Origin: an uncultured Alphaproteobacteria bacterium
Lineage (GTDB): Bacteria; Pseudomonadota; Alphaproteobacteria; Sneathiellales; Sneathiellaceae
DNA length: 17,395 nt
Assembly: GCA_937910835.1 (NCBI GenBank)
Contig: CALEMG010000382.1
Location: 1-17,395 of the forward strand
Direction: 5' to 3'
Shown: one piece after another, positions 7,170 to 14,840 of the stretch
Layout of the letters: every line of letters begins with the position of its first letter
How positions within the stretch are numbered: position 1 is the stretch's first letter
Position numbers and translations under genes: made by a program
The notes under the pieces: generated by a model
Databases searched by the model: none
The model's input: only the letters and a program-made list of their open reading frames with translations
Told to the model about the DNA's origin: nothing

Positions 7170-8513
7170 TCAATACATGGTATTCGGTATCATCAGGGAC
7201 AAAATGGGAAATAGCAGCAGAATCACTAGGATTACTACTTCCGCAATCAAAAACCTTGAAATACCGGCGAATATGGAATGTATCTGAATATCCTTTCCGC
7301 CGACCGCTTTGATTATGAAGGCGTTCAAGCCAACAGGCGGCGTAATCAGCCCTATTTCCAGCAGCTTCACGACAATAACACCAAACCAGATCAGATTCAG
7401 TCCCATATTCTCAACCAATGGAATTGAAACCGGAAGGGTCAGGAGCAAGATGCCGATCGGATCCAGAAACATGCCCAGAACAAGGAACATCAGGCAAAGT
7501 ATCGCAATAACGATCCAATCGGAGGCATTCGCGGCCTGAACCTCCGCAATCAACCAGGGCGACACCCCAGTGAGTGAGATGAAGGAGACAAATATCTTCG
7601 CGCCGAAGACAATCATGAAGATCATTGCCGTTTGATAGGCTGTCTCGCGCAGTGACAAAATGAAGCTAGCGAAGCTCAACCGCCGTAATACTACTCCAAG
7701 CAAAACTGCGGTCACCGCACTAATACCGGCGGCTTCCGTCGTGGTAAAGACACCGCCATAAATTCCAACGACAATAATCAAGAATAACAACACAGCAGGC
7801 CAGGCCCGCATCGCGGCGCGGCGACGATCGCCAGGCCGTTTTTCTTCTGTAAATGCCGGCGCTTCATTAGGGTTAATTTTAACCCAGATAAAAACGACAA
7901 CAATATACCCGACAAGCGAAATGATACCGGGCAAAATACCGGCAAGGAAAAGCTTGCTGATAGAGGTTTCGGTAAAAATTCCATAAAGAATAAAGGGGAC
8001 ACTTGGCGGAATGAGCGACCCCAAAGTCCCTCCCACTGCGACAGAAGATGTCGCAAGCCGTTGGCCATATCCGGCTTTGAGCATCTCCGGCGTACAGATC
8101 CTGCCCATCGCCGCCGCACAAGCAACACTGGACCCTGTAATCGCCGAGAACCCGCCGCAGCCGAGGATGGAGGCAATCGCCAGCCCACCCGGCACACGCG
8201 CAAGCCAAACGCGCGCGGAATTATATATGTCCGTCGTGATGCCGGCATGGTAGGCGACCTGGCTTAACAGGATGAACAAGGGAACCATCGTGAGTTCAAA
8301 GGAATGAACGAAATCATAGCTGTTTGATGTCAGGATGGTCGTTGCCGAGCGCCACCCTGCTGGGCCGTTGAACTCCCCACCATGAGGCCAAGCATAGAAC
8401 AAAAAGGTGCAGGCAACTGCAACAGAACCCAAACAGAACGCGATCGGGACCCTTAACGCAAGCAGAATAACAACGCTCGCAAACCCGCGAATACCGAGTA
8501 AGAACGGATCCAT
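7170..8513 (-). CDS. dctM: TRAP transporter large permease (DctM family)
   Basis: This 447-residue, very hydrophobic protein is the 12-13 helix membrane subunit of a TRAP transporter, which uses the sodium or proton gradient to import substrate delivered by DctP. Family features include the N-terminal VPIAFCLGSVAVA segment, the central GGFSAITGSSVACAAAMGRI with nearby GTLGSLIPPSVPFILYG, the late MFLDPIGILLLTLPVSIPLV, and near the C-terminus EIGLITPPVGLNAFIIK. The ATG overlaps the dctQ stop by one base (TAATG), so the genes are translationally coupled. It is last in the dctP-dctQ-dctM operon. No clear terminator was found after it: a 6-bp CGAAGT/ACTTCG repeat with a 20-nt spacing at 7132-7163 is the only candidate, so readthrough into marR is possible. 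Confidence 0.93.
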   Translation of the reverse strand: MDPFLLGIRGFASVVILLALRVPIAFCLGSVAVACTFLFYAWPHGGEFNGPAGWRSATTILTSNSYDFVHSFELTMVPLFILLSQVAYHAGITTDIYNSARVWLARVPGGLAIASILGCGGFSAITGSSVACAAAMGRICTPEMLKAGYGQRLATSSVAVGGTLGSLIPPSVPFILYGIFTETSISKLFLAGILPGIISLVGYIVVVFIWVKINPNEAPAFTEEKRPGDRRRAAMRAWPAVLLFLIIVVGIYGGVFTTTEAAGISAVTAVLLGVVLRRLSFASFILSLRETAYQTAMIFMIVFGAKIFVSFISLTGVSPWLIAEVQAANASDWIVIAILCLMFLVLGMFLDPIGILLLTLPVSIPLVENMGLNLIWFGVIVVKLLEIGLITPPVGLNAFIIKAVGGKDIQIHSIFAGISRFLIAEVVILVILLLFPILSLMIPNTMY

Positions 8514-9070
8514 TACCTGCGCCCTTTTTCTATCTTACCATGATAAATCAAGCGCGTAATATCCGTCACCAAAATGAGGATGAGCCTGATAAGCATCATT
8601 AAAAACCCGAGAAAGAACATCGACCGGCCGGGCCATTCCGGCAAATAGAACTCGCCGTCAAAATAGCTGCCATAATCAATCGCCTGCCAAAGCGCAATGC
8701 CAGTTGCCCAGGTAAGCGGGCCAATCATTGCAAGTCCGACAACTGCCGCGAGGATATCCAGCTTGATCCGTCCACGCTCAGACACCCAGTTGGTAAAAAG
8801 CTCAACGGAAATATGGCCACGCTCCGCCGTGATATAGGCCCAAGGTAGCGCGACGAGCGTCACCATCAACTCGCCAGAGATCACCAAATCATCCGGGATC
8901 ATGGAGCCGAAGAAGGCCCGCCCCATAACGGATGAGGTGATGACTGCTGCGAGGATGACAATTGCGATGCATGAGACGACCACACCAACATTTTCAAGCC
9001 ACACGAGGAACGCAGGATCAATCTCTCGATGCCCCTGCGACCGCTCATCAGGAAGGTTTAGTTGTCCCAC
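8513..9070 (-). CDS. dctQ: TRAP transporter small permease (DctQ family)
   Basis: This 185-residue protein is the small membrane subunit of the TRAP transporter. Four hydrophobic helices are visible: around VVSCIAIVILAAVITSSVM, LMVTLVALPWAYIT, ILAAVVGLAMIGPLTWATG and MFFLGFLMMLIRLILIL. The conserved pattern GELMVTLVALPWAYITAERGHISVEL is typical of DctQ. The start is GTG at 9070, overlapping the dctP stop by 13 bp; no ATG is available until well inside the first helix, so coupling to dctP is likely. Its stop overlaps the dctM start by one base. Confidence 0.9.
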   Translation of the reverse strand: MGQLNLPDERSQGHREIDPAFLVWLENVGVVVSCIAIVILAAVITSSVMGRAFFGSMIPDDLVISGELMVTLVALPWAYITAERGHISVELFTNWVSERGRIKLDILAAVVGLAMIGPLTWATGIALWQAIDYGSYFDGEFYLPEWPGRSMFFLGFLMMLIRLILILVTDITRLIYHGKIEKGRR

Positions 9071-10128
9071 GGATAGCCTTTTTCATCGCGAATGTTTTCA
9101 TACTTTGCGACAAGTGCCATATAGCTATCGAAAATATCCTGCCCCGGAAGTCCCGCGTCATCTGCACGCTTGATCCAGTTCGGAACTATATCAAAGCCCA
9201 TTTTTTCCAGTTTGGCCTTCTCATTCGGATCCATTTCGGTAACTTCCAAAGGGCTATCCCCACTCGTCATTCTTTCCAAAGCCTTGACGTTAGCTTCTTG
9301 TATACGGCGCGCAAACTGATCAATAAAATCAGAGGAAACGTCCTGCAAGACGCTACGGTTGTCTTCCGACAGCCCTTCGAACGTCTCTTTATTCATGACG
9401 ATACCGAAGGCGAGATGCTGCCCCCAGTCGAGCCTTGTCAGCTTTTTCGCGACCTCATTCTGCTTGAAGACCTCAATCGAGTACATATAGTTCTGGTTGC
9501 ACTCAACAATTCCTGAATCCAGCGCATTATAAACCTTGGCTTGGCTCAGCCGTGCAACATCAGCCCCTAGCTCCTTGAATATGCGGCCATATGGACCCAC
9601 CGCCCGCATTTTTACACCTTTAAGATCATCCAGCGTATTGATGAACTTGTCTTTGCAGAGGACCTCAATCGCACTGGTCGACAGATTGGTCAAATAGACC
9701 AGATTGAGCTCGTCGAACATTTTTTTCAGCGCCGGATGCGTGGTCGAAAGTTCATACATGGCACGCATGCCCACCCAGACGTCAGAGTTTGGAAGCGGAA
9801 TATCGCCAACGCTATAGGCGACGAGTTCTTTCGGCGTATATGCCGCAATAATCGTCGCGATATCGGCGGAGCGAGTGCCAACACCTTTAACGGCAGATCT
9901 CGACTTGAACAGCGCCCCACCCCAATGGAATTCAACGCCGAGATCACCGTCACTGCGTTTTTCGAGTTCGCTTGCCATCCATTGCAGGGTTTCGGAACTC
10001 ACCCCGCGATTTGGTTGGCCATCGGACCATCGCAGAGTTGTTTCCGCTCCTGCCGTTGACGCGAACGCAAACATTCCTGAAACTGCAAGGGCCGCCATGA
10101 CAGCCGAGCATTTTTTTATAAGTTTCAT
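9058..10128 (-). CDS. dctP: TRAP transporter substrate-binding protein (DctP family)
   Basis: This 356-residue periplasmic protein captures the substrate for the DctQM membrane complex. A classical signal peptide is present: KLIKK, a hydrophobic core, and cleavage after AGA at residue 28 (AGA-ET). The body matches DctP proteins, with DDLKGVKMRAVGPYGRIFKEL at 168-188, where R175 is the conserved arginine that binds a substrate carboxylate. An aromatic or aliphatic carboxylate is therefore expected. GGGAGAAAG stands just upstream of the ATG. A predicted promoter with two TTAGATATCTAA operators precedes the gene, the same motif as at the pht promoters, so uptake of phthalate or another pathway substrate is a reasonable inference; the fold alone does not reveal the ligand. 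Confidence 0.92.
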   Translation of the reverse strand: MKLIKKCSAVMAALAVSGMFAFASTAGAETTLRWSDGQPNRGVSSETLQWMASELEKRSDGDLGVEFHWGGALFKSRSAVKGVGTRSADIATIIAAYTPKELVAYSVGDIPLPNSDVWVGMRAMYELSTTHPALKKMFDELNLVYLTNLSTSAIEVLCKDKFINTLDDLKGVKMRAVGPYGRIFKELGADVARLSQAKVYNALDSGIVECNQNYMYSIEVFKQNEVAKKLTRLDWGQHLAFGIVMNKETFEGLSEDNRSVLQDVSSDFIDQFARRIQEANVKALERMTSGDSPLEVTEMDPNEKAKLEKMGFDIVPNWIKRADDAGLPGQDIFDSYMALVAKYENIRDEKGYPWDN

Positions 10129-10243
10129 AACACTTTCTCCCTATTAATTCTGCAGACAAGTCAACGGCTGATTCCAAGACAATTACCATCGACATTTTCC
10201 GTATTTCTCGCCTGTTTCGTTGTTTTTCAGATTTTTATCTCAA

Positions 10244-10272
10244 AGTATTATTAGATATCTAATAATCGTCAA
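10244..10272 (-). promoter_or_regulatory. Predicted promoter of the dctPQM operon
   Basis: On the minus strand TTGACG (10267-10272, 5 of 6) and AATACT (10244-10249, 4 of 6) are separated by 17 bp. The 20-bp palindrome at 10247-10266 fills the spacer exactly, so a bound protein should block RNA polymerase. Transcription would start near 10237, giving a leader of about 108 nt in which no further structure was recognised. Confidence 0.6.
10247..10266. promoter_or_regulatory. MarR-type operator 1 upstream of dctP
   Basis: ATTATTAGATATCTAATAAT is a perfect 20-bp palindrome, the longest of the four sites, located between the -35 and -10 boxes of the dctP promoter. It shares its central 16 bp with the pht2/pht3 operator. 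Confidence 0.75.
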
Positions 10273-10273
10273 G

Positions 10274-10285
10274 TTAGATATCTAA
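10274..10285. promoter_or_regulatory. MarR-type operator 2 upstream of dctP
   Basis: TTAGATATCTAA is a perfect 12-bp copy of the core motif, its centre 23 bp from operator 1, about two helical turns, so two dimers could bind on nearly the same face. It lies just upstream of the predicted -35 box. Confidence 0.7.
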
Positions 10286-10404
10286 TTTTAGTACTCCTGA
10301 GCAAAGAATGAATGACCCCCAGCAGAATATTTATACCGAAATCAGCACGCAAGACTTGAGAAGGCAACCATGAATGCATTGGCGAATTACTCATCCGCTG
10401 AAGG

Positions 10405-10439
10405 TCAAACTCGAGTTTGAGGATATGCAATTTCTTGCA
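10405..10439. repeat. Two short inverted repeats downstream of the SDR gene
   Basis: TCAAACTCGAGTTTGA (10405-10420) is a perfect 16-bp palindrome with no loop, and TGCAATTTCTTGCA (10426-10439) forms a 5-bp stem with a 4-nt loop. Both lie within 40 bases of the SDR stop codon. Neither is followed by a T run on the minus strand, so termination is uncertain; the 16-bp palindrome could instead be a site for another regulator. Confidence 0.4.
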
Positions 10440-10442
10440 CCG

Positions 10443-11228
10443 TTAGCGCGCGGCATATCCACCATCCAGCGCCAATTCGGTGCCAGTCATGAAGGAGGAT
10501 TCATCGCTTGCAAGAAACAGTGCGCCATAGGCAATTTCAATTGGTTTCGCGCGCCGTCCCAGAAGGTTTCGCCGCTTCACGATTTCACTGAATGCCTCTT
10601 GAGAAATCTTCCTTTGCGCAAGCAAATTGTCAAACATCGGTGTTTCCGTTCCTCCCGGGTGAAGGGAGTTGCAGCGGATATTATATCCAAACTCCGACAC
10701 CTCCACGGCCACCGATTTCGAAAACAGACGAACGCCCCCTTTGGTCATCGTGTAAATACCCGATCGCGCAGTGCCGACAAAGCCAGCGGTTGAGGATACA
10801 TTGATTATCGAGGCAGAGGGACCGTCCTTCGGTCGATGTTTCATGTGTAAAATCGAATGTTTGCAACCAAGGAAAACACCTTTTAAATTCACATCACAGA
10901 CCTTCTCGAAAATGTCGACTGTTGTCTCCTCGATCGAAGACTGATCACCAACCCCGGCGCAATTCATCACCACATCTACTTGCCCGAACTTTTCAACTGC
11001 CTTGGCAAATACACCCTGCCAATCGCCTTCCTCGGTCACATTCATCGGCTGCGAGAGAGCGCTGCCGCCTGCATTAATGATATCCCCATAGGCGCACTCG
11101 CAGCTCTCCTCGCGGATATCGCAGATGACGACATTTGCGCCTTCATTTGCGAAGAGAGCTGCAGTGGAGAAACCAATTCCACGTCCTGCGCCTGTGATAA
11201 TGGCTGTTTTTCCTGATAACCTGCCCAT
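10443..11228 (-). CDS. Short-chain dehydrogenase/reductase (SDR), NAD-dependent
   Basis: This classical SDR oxidoreductase is 261 residues from the ATG at 11228. The cofactor motif TGAGRGIG is at residues 12-19, the acidic residue in ICDIR at the end of the second strand favours NAD(H), NCAGV follows, and the catalytic Ser (INVSSTAG), Y159 and K163 (YTMTK) are in place, with HPGGTETPMF after them. A longer reading begins at GTG 11261 and overlaps the hydrolase by 20 bp, but MGRLSGKTAIITG is the usual family start; the only upstream purine tract is a run of eight G close to the ATG. It follows the hydrolase by 13 bp and is probably co-transcribed. Role unknown; oxidation of an alcohol released by the hydrolase is a possible job. 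Confidence 0.88.
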   Translation of the reverse strand: MGRLSGKTAIITGAGRGIGFSTAALFANEGANVVICDIREESCECAYGDIINAGGSALSQPMNVTEEGDWQGVFAKAVEKFGQVDVVMNCAGVGDQSSIEETTVDIFEKVCDVNLKGVFLGCKHSILHMKHRPKDGPSASIINVSSTAGFVGTARSGIYTMTKGGVRLFSKSVAVEVSEFGYNIRCNSLHPGGTETPMFDNLLAQRKISQEAFSEIVKRRNLLGRRAKPIEIAYGALFLASDESSFMTGTELALDGGYAAR

Positions 11229-11241
11229 TCCCCCCCCGTTA

Positions 11242-12522
11242 CTAAATTGGAAAGCGCTCACGAACCCAAGCTACGAGGCGTGCCATCACCCTGTCCAGAG
11301 TTTCGTTACCCACATCACCTTCATCGGGCTCGAAGTAATGTAGCGCTTCGGGGATATCCCAATATTCCTTATCCGCCGACTGAATGGTGTTAAACGTCAT
11401 CTTTGAATGCGTTTCAGGAAAAACATCCAGATCCTTGCCCGCCTGAATAACAACAGCCGGCTCCGTGATCGAGGGGCCGGTTTTCGGAATGCTCGCGTTC
11501 GAGGATAGCCCCGACCAGGTGGACAGCCATCCATGCGGTGTCATGACACGGGCAAAACCAAAGCGCTGAAAATTCATCAGGTCCGGGCGCGGGCTGATCA
11601 GAGAGCCATAGGGGCGCGGAGATGGGTCAAGAGTGTTGTCAGCGTAATGCAGATTGGCCATGGTCCGGTAAATAACCATAACCGGCTCAAAGGCCTCACG
11701 TTCCATTATGCGACGCTGTACATCGGCTGGCAAATCCTCGAAGCCTTCACTTCCATGGATCCGCGCGGCATCATTGGAAAGATTAATCCAGTCATGCGCC
11801 GCAACATCAAGCCGTTGTACCCGGTCAAGCTGAGCCTTCCTGAATTTTTTAATGAATTCCGGAGAATATTTTACCCATTCGGGCGCTGGTTTAAACCCAT
11901 TCTTCGGGTCATACATGTCCAATTCAGGGTTTGTTTTGAGCGGCTGATGCTCGTCAACGACAGACGGGTCAATCACTTCATTGATGATCAGGCCCTGCCC
12001 GGTATGGGCTGCCATATATATGATGGCATCCCCTAGAATTAGCTCCATCTTATCGAGGCCTGTTGGACGTCCACCGGGAGTAAATTTGATCCTGTCTTCC
12101 GGCGCAGCTTTCGCTTGGGACTGATAAAAGGAAAGAAGAGAACCTCCGCCTGAATTTCCGAGCAGGATGATTTTTTCCACGCCATTTTCTTTTAGCCATT
12201 GCATATAGGCAGCGATATCAACGACAAGCTTTTCATGCTGGCAATCTGAATCATTATTGACGTTTCGCATATTGGCGCCCATGCAAGCATATCCGGCCTT
12301 CAAGAATGCAGGAAAGGCATGATGTTCCGAAAAATCGCCTCTCGGATGAGCCGCGATGACAGCCACTTTTGGGTGAGGGTTGTTATCAGGCGTCCAATAG
12401 ACACCCCGGAGCCTTGCACCGTCCGCAGCATTCAGGGCAACGCTTATCCCCGTAACATCCTCCACCGTATCCCGAAAGCGTATCTGCGTGCCATGCCAAT
12501 AGGTTTTCGAAAGTAATCTCAT
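11242..12522 (-). CDS. Large alpha/beta hydrolase (possible esterase)
   Basis: This is an alpha/beta-hydrolase-fold protein of 426 residues from the ATG at 12522 (438 if GTG 12558 is used; that codon has no visible ribosome site, whereas AGGGA lies upstream of the ATG at a longish distance). Counting from the ATG, the nucleophile is S124 in GNSGGG, the acid is D364 or D366 in GKDLDVFPET, and the base is H395 in EALHYF. The strand AVIAAHPRGD shows the expected oxyanion-side HPRGD. About 200 residues between nucleophile and acid, rich in charged helices, form an unusually large insertion or cap. No signal peptide, so it is cytoplasmic. It heads a two-gene unit with the SDR and has a TTAGATAGCTAA site upstream, tying it to the phthalate regulon. 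A phthalate-ester hydrolase role is attractive but unproven. Confidence 0.8.
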   Translation of the reverse strand: MRLLSKTYWHGTQIRFRDTVEDVTGISVALNAADGARLRGVYWTPDNNPHPKVAVIAAHPRGDFSEHHAFPAFLKAGYACMGANMRNVNNDSDCQHEKLVVDIAAYMQWLKENGVEKIILLGNSGGGSLLSFYQSQAKAAPEDRIKFTPGGRPTGLDKMELILGDAIIYMAAHTGQGLIINEVIDPSVVDEHQPLKTNPELDMYDPKNGFKPAPEWVKYSPEFIKKFRKAQLDRVQRLDVAAHDWINLSNDAARIHGSEGFEDLPADVQRRIMEREAFEPVMVIYRTMANLHYADNTLDPSPRPYGSLISPRPDLMNFQRFGFARVMTPHGWLSTWSGLSSNASIPKTGPSITEPAVVIQAGKDLDVFPETHSKMTFNTIQSADKEYWDIPEALHYFEPDEGDVGNETLDRVMARLVAWVRERFPI

Positions 12523-12558
12523 AGTTATCTTTATCCCTGTTCCCTGCCCGACTTCCAC

Positions 12559-12865
12559 ACATATTATCTTGCGCTATTTTATGGCATAGCCGCAACTGTG
12601 GACGCATCCTTAACGATTTATTCTTAGATAGCTAAGTTATAAACTTGAAGAGCCTTGGGAAAATTGTCAAGATCGAATTTCATACTTTTTGAATACATGA
12701 AAAAGCTGATTTATATAAAATAAATAATCGCGATTATACAGGGTACAGCGCAAAAAGACGCCGACCATAAGTAAGAAGAACCCGCTTGAAGTCGGCGCGG
12801 TGTCACGAATCGAGATTACATTTTGCAGTTGGAAATGATGCGGCCTGAACGCCACAAGATAGAAG
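12559..12865. other. Intergenic region upstream of the hydrolase
   Basis: These 307 bases separate the hydrolase from the broken biotin carboxylase gene. They hold the operator-like site 12623-12636 with a TATAAC -10-like box next to it (minus strand, 12636-12641). A CGCCGAC/GTCGGCG inverted repeat (12759-12765 and 12791-12797, 25-nt loop) lies downstream of the biotin carboxylase stop. A 62-codon minus-strand frame at 12667-12855 shows no family features and is not called as a gene. Confidence 0.5.
12623..12636. promoter_or_regulatory. MarR-type operator-like site upstream of the hydrolase
   Basis: CTTAGATAGCTAAG differs from the core TTAGATATCTAA by one base and is palindromic except for one base pair. 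It is about 100 bp before the ATG of the hydrolase and abuts a TATAAC -10-like box on the minus strand, placing it just downstream of RNA polymerase's contact site. Its context matches the three perfect sites, though it may bind less tightly. Confidence 0.55.
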
Positions 12866-14221
12866 CTATTTCTGCAGTTTATCTATGTAATTGGTGGTAA
12901 TATCCATATTCTGGAAATCGGGGTCCGACAGAACTTCCAACAGAAACGCGATATTGTTTCCAAGCCCGTCTATCCTGGTTTCAGAAAGCGCTTTTCGCAT
13001 TCTCGCAATGGCGGCATCCCGATCGATTCCGGAGGTAATGATTTTCGCGATCATCGGGTCGTAATATGGCGTGATGGTATCCCCCTGCACAACCCCAGTA
13101 TCAATGCGCAAGACCTCTGACTGCTCTGGAAACTCAAGTGTGGCCAGCGTCCCGGGGGATGGCATGAACTTCTTCTCTGGGCGTTCCGCATATATCCGGC
13201 ATTCCAACGCATGCCCGGTCAACGAGACATCATCCTGCTTTACCGACACAAACTCCCCGGCGGCGGCCTCAATCTGATATTGAACGAGATCGACCCCGGT
13301 TACCATTTCTGTCACCGCATGTTCCACCTGAATACGCGTATTCATTTCAAGAAAATAGAAATCATCCCGATCGCAGTCATAAATAAACTCGACGGTGCCG
13401 GCCCCAAGATAAGACTGGTGCCGAACAAGCTTTAACGCCGCGGTCCGCATACGCGCGCGCATACCCTCCGCGAGGGCCGGCGCCGGGGCTTCTTCGATGA
13501 TTTTCTGGAAGCGACGCTGGATCGTGCAATCCCGGTCAAATAAATGAATGCCTTCGCCGTTACCAAAACCAAAAATCTGGATTTATACATGCCGCGCATT
13601 GGGAACATATCGTTCCAGGAAAATGGACGGATCTCCAAAAATACGCGCCGCCAGCTTCTGCGTCGTCTCTATCTGACTCAAAAGTTTCTCGGGCAAGCTT
13701 ACCGCGCGCATGCCAATTCCCCCGCCTCCGGCCGCCGCTTTCACCAATAATGGATAGCCAATGGTTTCTGCAATCTCAGCCGGGTCCTCCCCATCGTCAG
13801 GCCGGAAGCGGCCGCTGCCGGGCAGCACCGGCACACCCAGGCTGATCGCAAGCTCCCGTGCACGTTCCTTGTCGCCCATGGCATCAATCGTAGCGGGATC
13901 GGGCCCTATCCAGATATGGTCCGCCTGCTGGATTGCTCTTGCAAAGCCCGCATTCTCGGCAAGCAATCCATAGCCCGGATGTACGGCATTTGCGCTGCTT
14001 TCGCGCATTACTCTCAGGATCGCCTCAATGTCGAGATAGCTCTCATTCACCGGCGGCGGACCAATTTCAAAGGCCTCGTCCGCCATTTTGACATGAAGAG
14101 CCTCCCTATCCGCTTCCGAATAAACGGCAACGGTCGGTATTCCCATGTTTTTACAGGTACGAATGATACGGCAGGCGATTTCACCGCGGTTAGCGATCAG
14201 CAATTTCTCAACAGATGTCAT
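12866..14221 (-). pseudogene. Biotin carboxylase subunit with internal in-frame TAA stop
   Basis: This is an ATP-grasp biotin carboxylase, the subunit of acyl-CoA carboxylases that carboxylates biotin, interrupted by one nonsense codon. From ATG 14221 (a better start than TTG 14254, as GAAAG precedes it) it begins MTSVEKLLIANRGEIACRI and contains AVHPGYGLLAENAGFA and the ATP glycine loop AAAGGGGIGMR. It then reads RYVPNARHV and stops at TAA 13583-13585. The frame continues without a shift as IQIFGFGNGEGIHLFDRDC, IQRRFQKIIEEAPAP and FLEMNTRIQVEHAVTEM, to the end at 12866. At 452 codons with the final stop it has full family length. The interrupted codon falls where the family has the conserved Glu of HVEIQ, so GAA or GAG to TAA (GAA by one change) is likely. 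No carboxyltransferase or biotin-carrier gene is adjacent. Confidence 0.88.
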
Positions 14222-14840
14222 GATTTTCTTTCGATCAGTGTTCTTATTATTCAAAGCTTATTTCTTTGTTTATGACGAGATATCGTCGGCAACAGACTAT
14301 TACGTTCGCGCCTTTTTACCAAGCCAAACTGCCTCACGTCGCTTGGTCACCACAACGAAAAGGACCAAAATAGCGCCATCTGTCGCTATTGAGAGCCAAG
14401 CAAGTCATAGATTTTGCGGATGTAGGCGTCGAAAGCCATTCAACCCAGCAACATCTTATACGAACAAATATCTCGATAAGAATATCAAAATGACCGCTCA
14501 ATAAAGAGCGATCAGTTCAACAATCGAAGGTCTGCTGAATGATATGTCAGTTGGCCTTTCTTTTCATCTGATGACGATGATATTTGACGAAAGATGTCTT
14601 ATTTTTATTGGCCAAATAATGCTCGGGCTCCCGTTATCAAACAACAGAAGCCCGGCAATTTCTCGCACCCATAGCAGGTTAATTCGGACAGCGAATAAAA
14701 AACAATTTATTATTACGCCTGACCGTCTCGACATTCCTCAAGATAAGGCGGTCGCTCCTTATAAAGGCAGGGCGCCTCCGTAAGGTCTGACCACATGTAA
14801 TTATAACAAAAAAAGTCCAGCCCTCCGGGAGTTCAGTCCA
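14222..14840. other. Gene-poor region between biotin carboxylase and exporter genes
   Basis: No convincing gene was found in these 619 bases on either strand; the longest frames lack family features. Small hairpins are visible: AATAGCG/CGCTATT with an 8-nt loop (14369-14390), CGCTC/GAGCG around AATAAA (14495-14510), and CGGGCT/AGCCCG with a 19-nt loop (14624-14654). None has a following T run. The promoter of the exporter gene should lie near the right end and that of biotin carboxylase near the left end, but neither is clear. Confidence 0.5.

Noticed and set aside
12667..12855. Small minus-strand frame of 62 codons
   Set aside because: No family features and no convincing ribosome site; it lies in a promoter region between two genes.
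390..13585. Stop-codon reassignment or programmed readthrough as an explanation for the internal TAG and TAA
   Set aside because: Intact genes in the window end normally at TAG, TAA and TGA at family-typical lengths, and no recoding element was recognised next to the internal stops.
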